DNA of 64,000 nucleotides, taken from Agrostemma githago (Eukaryota > Streptophyta > Magnoliopsida > Caryophyllales > Caryophyllaceae). Positions 56,986 to 64,000 of this stretch are shown in pieces (position 1 is the stretch's first letter; each line of letters begins with the position of its first letter). The notes beneath the pieces were generated by a model, which saw only the letters and a program-made list of their open reading frames with translations, did no database searches and was not told the DNA's origin. The stretch is taken from contig OY288246.1 in assembly GCA_958450325.1 (NCBI GenBank), positions 38,496,544 through 38,560,543 on the forward strand, read 5' to 3'. A program made the position numbers and the translations under genes.

Positions 56986-59150
56986 TGTGAACGTCCGTCC
57001 GCACTGCCCAGCGCCCCGCGCGCGCCCGCGCGGGACCGACCCGGTTTTCAACGTGTGGCGACACCCACCCACGCGCCCCCTTCCCAATCGGGGGCCGGTA
57101 CGATCTCATGTATGGGGCGAAGTGTCGGACCTCGATTTGGATGACGATCCAGACTTGAACTAGACGGGTGCGGGCACCCGTGTTTCCGTTTGGGAATCGA
57201 TCGAGTCGTGGTTGTAAATGTTTAAAGGCCGATTTGTTTGGTAAGGCGACCTTTTTAGTGAACTGAATTGGTTACCGATTTTTGGAGTCGCTGCCGACTC
57301 AATTATGGGAACTCGAAAACCGTTCAAGTCAACTTTGATCCCTTGCCGACTCAAAGTTGAGTGGCACAGGACCTAAAGATAAAGACTTGTACCCTTAAGT
57401 ACTCCATGCCTCTCATTGTCAATGGTTTCGGACATTTGGAAACCGTCGATTCTGAGTAAGGGGTGAGGGTACGTATTGGGAAGCCAACATCCGATAGATG
57501 TCAACACCCAATCCCGCCCGCACTATAGCGGCCTCTACTAATCAATCGGTGGGCTGATAACCTAGTTCTTTTGTTGTAGTGGAAATACTGTAACGTCCGT
57601 TGTTTTAACCTTATGCCTATTACTACGTCAATTGTTTAAGGACAAGTAAGTATTGTCGTTAAAGTAGTTGTGTTTATATTCTTTGCATGCAATTTCACGT
57701 GACAAGCAGGACATGAAAAGATGCACATAGGAGAGTAGAGAGTACTAGTATTATACGTATTAGCAAATCAGTTTTAACGTGATAATACGGATATTGGTCG
57801 TTCTCGTGGTATACCTTACCTGGCATTCTGCTTAAGATGCGTCGGTTCAGCACTAATGGAGATGCGTCGAACCTAATAAGGCTAGCACCTGGACTAAACG
57901 GAACCCGACCATCACTTTGTTCAGTTTTAGTTGTTTAACGTTTTGAATTTCGTGTTAGGTGATTTAGCATGCGATTATAAGGTTATAAAAGCAATAAATC
58001 ATACGAAAAACTGTAAATGCGAATGTAAGTAAATCACATTGTGAGGAGTTGCAACCCTCAGAGTATACACTACACGGGACACGATGCATAGGTAGTTAGG
58101 AACGGATCTCGGAATTACTCGGGTCTATTTAGTGTATTTTAGTGTTTATGGTTGAAGTACGGATGTTACGTGTTTTAGTATGTGTAGTGGACCTAGCGTC
58201 CATATTTGATATTATCGTAGTGCATGATAAAAGGTACAAAAATGTAAAGTTTTGTTTAGATGGCAACCTAATGACGACTCGACTTCAACAAGCGGATCCT
58301 CCTAGCTTGACCAGTGATTTCGATAGAGCTCCGTTACCGTAGACCCCTCCTGCGGCTACTCCGGCAGAGCTTCGTTACTATGGACCGTTTCTGCGGCTAA
58401 TCCGTCAGAACTTCGTTACTAGACTTGAGCTAGTCGAACACAGGCACCTCGGTATCGAGTTGGGTGCTCGAAGGTGAGGAGTAGCGTCAATGTCGCTTTA
58501 TCAGAACTACGATCGAGTGGATCGTTTACCTCGGGTGTCGGAGTGCGAGCCCTTAACAAGAGAAAAGAGAGGGAAGAACGAGGTGTGTAGAAGTAGGCAC
58601 GAACTCGTGATTGTGTGTCGAATGAATGAGGTGAGGGGGGTATTTATAGGTGTTTTCAGTCCTCGTCACCCATATGGACGCCCGGGTCAAGCGGCTCGGT
58701 CTTCAGACCCCTGGTGTGAGGCAGTTCAGTCTTCAGGCGCCTGAGCTGAGGCTGTCGAAGTTTTGAAGATCCGATATCAAAACCTCCCAAAATGGAGAAG
58801 ATGCATATCTTAGGTTATCTTGGAGGTTAAGGCTTCCCCCTAATCCTTTTGTGTCAAGCGCCGGGTGGGCTTCGGGTGCGCGTCCCGAGGTTCGCTCGGC
58901 TCGACGCGTTGACTTGGGTTTGACTTTGCATATTTCGGGACCGATTCAGGGCCCCGGTGTCGGAATTGACTCTACTTAGTGTCGACGTGACTGTAATGAC
59001 ACGAATAACCCTCATTGATGTTAATTTAATCTTTCCGAGTAATTATTTGATCCGTTCTATAGAAAAAACTATCTAAAACATCGCGTACTCGCGTCGCGCT
59101 GCAGTTCGATCGTCATCGGGTGTTTGTCGGGCACTCATGCAGCCACCAGG
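56986..59150 (-). repeat. right (5') LTR of OUTER, 20 bp short
   Basis: Aligns with 29497-32418 minus Cassandra. It stops at GCAGCCACCAGG, where the left LTR has 20 further bases up to TCTACA. Sequence of the H antisense ORF starts at once. Confidence 0.85.
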
Positions 59151-59907
59151 CTAAACTGATACCTGCTCGGGTCGAGAGGAGAGTCCATGATAGACAACCT
59201 CTCATACAACCAAAACTGCACACAAGTAGGTGCGTCTCAAACACAGTCTAAAAAAAAGCGTGATACCTGCAGTAACCGGGTGCTCCCGGTCATAGGAACG
59301 GACGGGTCTCTTTTACGACCATCCAAACCCTAGATGATCTCCCCAGTAATCAGCCAAGCCGGACTATGCGCCATCTTCATTTGATCCACAATCGTCCGGA
59401 CTCGAGTGTGACCCATGCATGACAGCAAGTCCATATGACCCTCAAAAGCATAGACATGGAGTATACAGAAAGCAAAAGCCCTACGACTATGGGAAGCCAT
59501 AACTCGGACATCCTTATAGTTCATGAACTTGTCAGCCAGGTCTAGCAAAGAAACAGTTTCCCCGACCATCATTCGGGACACCTCCGAGTGGGATAAGCCT
59601 AAGTACTCCCGTTGTTTCCTCCTCGGGTCAGGTAATGAAAATGGGACAGCGGGTCTAGACCTAGGGTTCCCCCCTCCCCTCCCCCCCTCACAACAGCAAT
59701 CTCCTTGGGCAAAGGACAGATTTAACCCCGAGGAAAAGCGAAAACATGAAAAATATCGTCCCAATACAATAAACAAGCATAAAAAAAGTGAGGGTCAACC
59801 TGCAGCTGACGGACAGTAAGCAGCTGACAAATACCCATCTGGTTCAAGGCCACCTTTTCCACATCCTTGAAGCTTCGGGATCAGGCTTGCAGCAATTCGA
59901 TACCCAT
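59151..59907 (-). pseudogene. antisense extra ORF of element H, 5' half
   Basis: ATG at 59907 (MGIE..., as in INNER MGID...). Exon 1 covers about 59907-59267, with DPRRKQREYLGLSHSEVSRM, LLDLADKFMNYKDVR and the exon end GSTRLLQ. A 51 bp intron (59216-59266, GTATCA...TGTGCAG) follows, then exon 2 from 59215 (FWLYERLSIM) to 59151. It is cut there by OUTER and resumes at 29496. Breaks include a TGA about ten codons in, a C-rich slippage region near 59670-59690, and TAG at about 59333 where INNER has Met. The conserved intron position across two diverged copies supports a real gene. Confidence 0.72.
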
Positions 59908-59985
59908 GTCTTCGCGAAAATGCAACGAAGAATTTGTACTTTTTAAGTTTGCCGCAAGAATATAGAATCGAGGAAAACAGGGTCG

Positions 59986-59993
59986 TATATAAA
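59986..59993 (-). promoter_or_regulatory. TATA-like box of the H antisense ORF
   Basis: TATATAAA on the plus strand (TTTATATA on the minus), about 80 bp upstream of the ATG, in the position of the INNER TATA box. Confidence 0.5.
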
Positions 59994-60355
59994 CGAGAAA
60001 ACCCTACAGCACCTCGGAATCCGCGCCGCAACGCGAAAAAGGAAAGTCCGAATACCGAGGTACATAGGAACCCGCCCCTGAATACCGAGCTGCCTCAGTA
60101 CGTGCGCCCATGTGCGCAGGCCCAGTCTGTGTTCCAACGCATTTCTAAACCCCAGTATAGAAAATGAGTTTATTCCGAGCATTCCTCCTTTTAAATTCTC
60201 CAAATTTCAAAATATCAAAGTTTTCACTCCCCAACGGATAATCGAGTCGGTGTCTTGTCTAAATGCTACATTCAAAACATAATTTGTCTGCATAAAGGTA
60301 CACCCAATACTTTAAAAGCAAGTTTAAATCCCCACAGAGTTGTCATCATCAAGAC
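59994..60355. other. 3' non-coding part of H
   Basis: Spacer between the antisense promoter and the conserved 3' block. Short open frames here (for example 59943-60203) are not conserved and are not called. Confidence 0.5.
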
Positions 60356-60455
60356 AGGTATGACCCTTTACTTATGGCTGGCGAGCCCTTCACGCAAGTC
60401 TAACGGACTATAAACAACCCGATCGGAAGGCTGTTAGGTTGTAATCCTCGATTGA
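60356..60455 (+). promoter_or_regulatory. conserved 3' non-coding block of Tat elements (H copy)
   Basis: Reverse complement of the block in INNER and OUTER: TATGGCTGGCGAGCC, then CCCGATCGGAAGG and CTAACAGCC/GTAATCC-type matches with a few substitutions. Confidence 0.6.
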
Positions 60456-60497
60456 CCTGGTGGCTACTATGACTTTCGCCTTGTCCAAACCTCAGTC

Positions 60498-60510
60498 AGA
60501 GTGGGGGCTC
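60498..60510 (+). promoter_or_regulatory. polypurine tract of H
   Basis: AGAGTGGGGGCTC directly before the LTR start TGTAGACACCCGC. Identical to the INNER tract. Confidence 0.85.
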
Positions 60511-61008
60511 TGTAGACACCCGCTTTTTGCCTGCTTGTGTCTATGGCAGTCTCCAACAAAACACCCAATGATGATCGGACGCTAACATGCATAAATACGC
60601 TCGAATACGGATTCAGAATCAATAGCATCCGACCTGGGAACTTAGTGGAGTACAAATCTCTAAAAACTGACCTTAAATCCAGACTCAGTGGGTCGTTTCC
60701 AATAAATAAAGCTATTTTGATCCAAAACCGCCCCCGGGGGCAAAACCGTCTTTTGTCGACCGAGTCAAACCCGGTCAAAGTCGAAACCCGAAATTCAAAA
60801 GGGTCACAATAACGTCGAAATACAAAATGAGTATAAGTCAAAACGGAATCCGTCTTTACCTCGAATAAACCGAATATCAATCAGTATTTGGAGTAACTTC
60901 CGATACGCGCGATTCCAGTCGAATGCATCCAGGCGCCCCAGAACTGAGCCGCCTCTACTGGGGCGCCCCTATACCGAGTCGCACGCCTCCGGGCACCCAA
61001 ATCCTGGG
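60511..61008 (+). repeat. 3' LTR of H, first 498 bp
   Basis: TGTAGACACCCGC... aligns with the INNER LTR read on the minus strand, including GATGATGATCGGACGC... and CAGTGGGTCGTT. It is interrupted at 61009 by the copia LTR; the rest lies beyond the window or is lost. Confidence 0.8.
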
Positions 61009-61431
61009 TGATAGGTTCATAATCCTCTAATTAGACTCTTCTAATTAGTTACTAAATTACTTGTTAACTTAGTATATAAAGATCTAGTTACATACAAGAG
61101 ATAAAAAGACAAAACTAGATAAAAGAAGAAATTTTCTTACATAAATAAAGAGGAAATTATGGGCACAATAAGAAAACTCTTTTTCTTATTGTTCTTGAGC
61201 TTATATTAGTATGGATGATCCTCCAAAACTTGAAACTCCAAAGAAAAAGACCTCCTTTAAGTTGCACCCAAGATTTACCCAAATAATCACTATTATTATT
61301 AACTAGATAATAATAGTGATGGAACTACACCAATATTATAAATATTACTACTATAGTAATAGTAAAGAATATTAGTGTATGAGAGTTTTTAGAGAGATAG
61401 TGCAAGTGCATGAAAAACATAAGGTTCTAAT

Positions 61432-61438
61432 AATAAAT
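61432..61438. repeat. MITE target site duplication AATAAAT (left)
   Basis: Repeated at 61765-61771; low complexity makes it less certain. Confidence 0.6.
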
Positions 61439-61764
61439 AGAGTAAATTAAAAATTACTCCCTTTTAAAATACCAATTTTAAAATTTACTCCCTTTTGAAA
61501 TTTTTGTTAAAAATAACTCCCAAAATCTACCAAAAGTTCAAAAATTACTCCCAAATTTTTTTTTAGGACGAAAATACCCTTCGCTAGAGGGTGAGGTGAA
61601 GTAATATAGCATAAAAAGGTTAGGGGCATTTTTGTCCAAAAATTATATTTTGGAGCAAATTTTGAACTTTTGATAGATTTTGGGAGTTATTTTTAACAAA
61701 ATTTTCAAAAGGGAGTAAATTTTAAAATTGGTATCTTACAAGGGAGTAATTTTAAATTTACTCT
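61439..61764. mobile_element. MITE with about 120 bp terminal inverted repeats
   Basis: The left arm (AGAGTAAATTAAAAATTACT...) pairs almost completely with the reverse complement of the right arm ending ...AATTTACTCT. This leaves a central loop of about 80 bp (around 61565-61645). It has no coding sequence. Long inverted repeats with a short core fit a foldback or Mutator-like MITE; the superfamily is uncertain. Confidence 0.82.
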
Positions 61765-61771
61765 AATAAAT
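61765..61771. repeat. MITE target site duplication AATAAAT (right)
   Basis: Matches 61432-61438. Confidence 0.6.
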
Positions 61772-62603
61772 AAGAGAACCAAAAATTCTCTTTTTATCAC
61801 CCTTTGGCCGGCCACTTATGGCTAGGGTAGGCCACTTGCACTCTTTATTAATTACATGCTTACTTGGGTAATGTAATATAATTATTATGTTTGTGGCATG
61901 CTTGCATGCACATAGAAAATAACCACCAAGTCTCAATTTTCTATGTGTGCCATGTGCATGTGTATAAAATGGGTCCATTTTATTTTTGTCATTTGTCTTA
62001 CAAATGCTTATGTGTGACATGATTAATTATCTTATATAATTGATCACATCAAATAAATAATACACTCTTAACACTTCAAGTAGTATATTACTATTATATC
62101 AATATAAAATTGGTCCCATAATAATCATCATTTAGCTAAATTTATAACTCCTTGTAAATATTAATAGCTAATTAGCACTACCTCTAAATACTTTTTAACT
62201 AATTTAGTCTTATTTATTTGTATTATAATAAGACGTAAAATTTATTCAGTCAATTATCGTATAATAGGCTAATAAACTTAATCGGACAGAGTTCAAAACT
62301 CTATCTCCAATAAATAATTCTCATTACCAAGCATATATCAAACATATACGCAAGGAGCTAATTAACTGTATCAAATACAAATAATTAGTTTTCTATTTAG
62401 GTCTCATCTTATAGGTGTGACCGAAAGGGATCAGTTGATCACCGCCATCTTATGACAATAACGTCTAACTCTAGTCAGCTGAGCGTTATCGATTTACGTT
62501 AATCAACTGACGTGGAGTATCAATGTACTATTTATCCCAAGTATATTACGTCAATGAAATTTGATATATAAATGCACTATTGTGGAGGACACTTGCTCCA
62601 ACA

Positions 62604-62616
62604 ATCTCCCACTTGT
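62604..62616 (-). promoter_or_regulatory. polypurine tract of the copia element
   Basis: ACAAGTGGGAGAT on the minus strand abuts the LTR start TGTTGG. A second copy, ACAAGTGGGAGAT, lies at about 62673-62685. Confidence 0.75.
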
Positions 62617-63473
62617 CCGATACAAGTTGTGCATATAGCCACTATATTGCGGAGGACTCCTACTCCATCAATATCTCCCACTTGTCTACACAAGTTTTGT
62701 GCTACCGATTCTCTTGTCTCTTTGATGTCACATCCTCCCACTCATCACAAGGTGTCTTTCAGGTCGCACTTGTTATTTAATTATAATTAGAGTGGTTTTC
62801 TCGATCTGGAGAATAACTGTCTGACCGGAAGATCTACCATAGATCTATTTCCGAGCGTGGCCACGCATTTTGCAGTTACTTCTCCTCGAGTGGCCCAAGG
62901 ATGTTTGTACCCAACGTGGGTGGACAATTCCTGTTTATCCATCTTATACTGTATAATGCAAATCACCATGACCCAGAAGATGTCCATCAGCCTCCTTTCA
63001 CGGTACGACCTAGGACAACAACCAAAGTCAATCGGAAACTGCACCGACTCAGATAAATGGTTGCCAGTCTAAAGAATCGACTCATAGGAATAAAATAGAA
63101 ATCCCCGCCACGACCAGGCCTCAACTATTTTGATAAGGGACTCTATTGTGGTCACTGCCCCGACAGAGTGACAATCAGTCTGCCTATGTAAATGACCAGT
63201 CATCTCCATGACCCCATGGTCTTGAACTAACCATCGATCAACTTACAATCTCGTCACTCCGAGTTGTCACCTCATTAAGTGACAAGGGGCAAAAATACTA
63301 TGTTCAAATGTTCACTTGAATAGGGTTCAAGATTGTCTCACAATCCAATCGAATGAACAAAGTATAAGATTTAGTCAAACTAAATAAAAGAGTTCATATG
63401 AAACTCGAACAATGAATGCTATTATCAGAAATGTAAAAATTGCTACAATATCCAATTATTACATCTTAGACAA
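62617..63473 (-). other. 3' untranslated region of the copia element
   Basis: About 860 bp between the RNase H stop codon and the PPT without a supported ORF. It holds the duplicated tract near 62673. Confidence 0.55.
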
Positions 63474-64000
63474 CTAAAGAAAATCTGAGACTTTTCTCAA
63501 TCCCATTGCAACAACATGACCATCATGTTTAGACTTTGAAAGAGGCTTGGTTAAAGGATCAGCGATGTTATCGTCTGTCCCAACCTTACATATATCGATT
63601 TCCTTCCTTTCCTCGAGATCTCTTATCACGTGGTATTTCCTAAGTACATGTCTAGAGTTATTGCTAGACTTGGGCTCTTTTGCTTGAAAAATAGCTCCAC
63701 TGTTATCACAATATATGGTGATAGGATCTTTGACGGAGTGGACTACTCCTAGTCCTTCCAAAAATTGACGAATCCAAACAGGTTCCTTTGCAGCTTCCGA
63801 AGCCGCGATGTACTCAGCTTCTGTTATAGAATCCGCGGTGACACTTTGCTTGGAGCTCTTCCAGCTAACGGCTCCTCCATTCAACATATAAACATAGCCG
63901 GATTGGGATTTTAAATCATCCCAATCGGATTGGAAACTGGCATCCGTGTAACCTCTTACACGTAATTCAGTATCCCCTCGAAACACTAAGAACGAATCCT
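63474..64000 (-). CDS. Ty1/copia pol, RNase H end (partial at right edge)
   Basis: The minus-strand frame is open from the window edge to the stop at 63474. RNase H would remove the RNA template during reverse transcription. Visible motifs: GYTDASFQSDWDD (first Asp), SGYVYMLNGGAVSWKSSKQ, SITEAEYIAASEAAKE (catalytic Glu), IYCDNSGAI (Asp), RHVLRKYHVIRDL and the C-terminal DDNIADPLTKPLSKSKHDGH, all typical of plant copia polyproteins. The frame continues upstream beyond 64000 (reads DSFLVFRGD), so no start codon is expected here. No break is visible, suggesting a young copy. Confidence 0.9.
   Translation of the reverse strand, partial: DSFLVFRGDTELRVRGYTDASFQSDWDDLKSQSGYVYMLNGGAVSWKSSKQSVTADSITEAEYIAASEAAKEPVWIRQFLEGLGVVHSVKDPITIYCDNSGAIFQAKEPKSSNNSRHVLRKYHVIRDLEERKEIDICKVGTDDNIADPLTKPLSKSKHDGHVVAMGLRKVSDFL

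Larger units (their letters stand above)
29497..59150 (-). mobile_element. non-autonomous Tat-like LTR element (OUTER) carrying nested insertions
   Basis: The left LTR 29497-32418 and right LTR 56986-59150 match along their length. On the minus strand the order is 5' LTR, primer site 56965-56982, leader, gag remnant, non-coding region, extra ORF (plus strand), tandem arrays, PPT 32419-32431, 3' LTR. No RT or integrase motif is found. Nested inside are Cassandra, a solo LTR and the whole INNER element; without them OUTER would be about 12.6 kb. It sits inside exon 2 of the antisense ORF of H. The last 20 bp of the right LTR, the target duplication and about 18 host codons were lost at 59150. 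Confidence 0.8.
18925..61008 (+). mobile_element. old Tat-lineage Ty3/gypsy element (H), host of the nested insertions
   Basis: Pieces in order: leader 18925-19411, gag-pro-pol pseudogenes to about 28400, antisense extra ORF 28725-29496 plus 59151-59907, PPT 60498-60510 and 3' LTR from 60511. All are colinear with the INNER element on the other strand. The 5' LTR and primer site are missing at 18924. Interruptions are the solo LTR 22855-26355 and the OUTER element 29497-59150. Its 3' LTR is cut by a copia element at 61009. H is the most decayed copy and so probably the oldest. Confidence 0.82.
61009..62603 (-). repeat. 3' LTR of the copia element
   Basis: On the minus strand it begins TGTTGGAGCAAGTG next to the PPT and ends ATGAACCTATCA. 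It is about 1595 bp, of which 333 bp are the MITE and its duplication. The far boundary is inferred from the TG/CA ends and the break in the H LTR. Confidence 0.75.
61009..64000 (-). mobile_element. Ty1/copia element, 3' end, continuing past the right edge
   Basis: On the minus strand: RNase H coding end, about 860 bp of 3' UTR, PPT and 3' LTR (62603 down to 61009). The partner LTR and the rest of pol lie beyond 64000. Confidence 0.85.

Overview
The window looks like repeat-packed heterochromatin from a flowering plant. Almost every base can be assigned to a transposable element, many of them nested in others. The plant assignment rests on Athila- and Tat-type Ty3/gypsy elements, a Cassandra TRIM carrying 5S rRNA sequence, a Ty1/copia RNase H, a LINE tail and a MITE. 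I see no convincing intact host gene. The only candidate is a short open frame running off the left edge on the minus strand.

Layout. 1-386: flank of unknown origin. 392-8937: a complete non-autonomous LTR element (TSD ATGAC) with a gag-less, pol-less internal region; its 5' LTR holds a 5'-truncated LINE. 8954-17786: a decayed Athila-like element with gag, protease, RT, RNase H and half an integrase between two related LTRs. 17787-18924: a partial, diverged LTR of a similar family. 18925-61008: an old plus-strand Tat-lineage element, called H here, that acts as scaffold for nested insertions. H's RT is split by a 3.5 kb solo LTR (22855-26355, TSD CAACG). H's antisense extra ORF is split by a minus-strand Tat-type element, called OUTER here (29497-59150).

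OUTER lacks pol. It contains a 731 bp Cassandra (29980-30710, TSD GAGCG) in its left LTR, long tandem arrays, a spliced-looking plus-strand ORF and a gag remnant. A solo LTR of the 392-8937 family (38904-40484, TSD CGGTT) splits that gag remnant. A 14.7 kb Tat element, called INNER here (41864-56582, TSD GTTGT), sits in its leader. H resumes at 59151 with the other half of its antisense ORF, then its PPT and 3' LTR. A minus-strand Ty1/copia element (61009 to beyond 64000) interrupts that LTR, and the copia LTR itself carries a 326 bp MITE.

How the parts relate. INNER is the most complete element. It has a tRNA-Arg type primer site, one long gag-pro-RT-RH-second RH-integrase frame broken by six stop codons but no frameshift, and a convergent antisense gene with its own TATA box and a GT-AG intron. 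That gene resembles plant mobile domain/DUF7745-type proteins. OUTER and the 392-8937 element lack pol and would need enzymes from relatives such as INNER (Tat) or an Athila element. Two LTR families carry arrays of short palindromes upstream of the TATA box, the most unusual regulatory-looking signal here.
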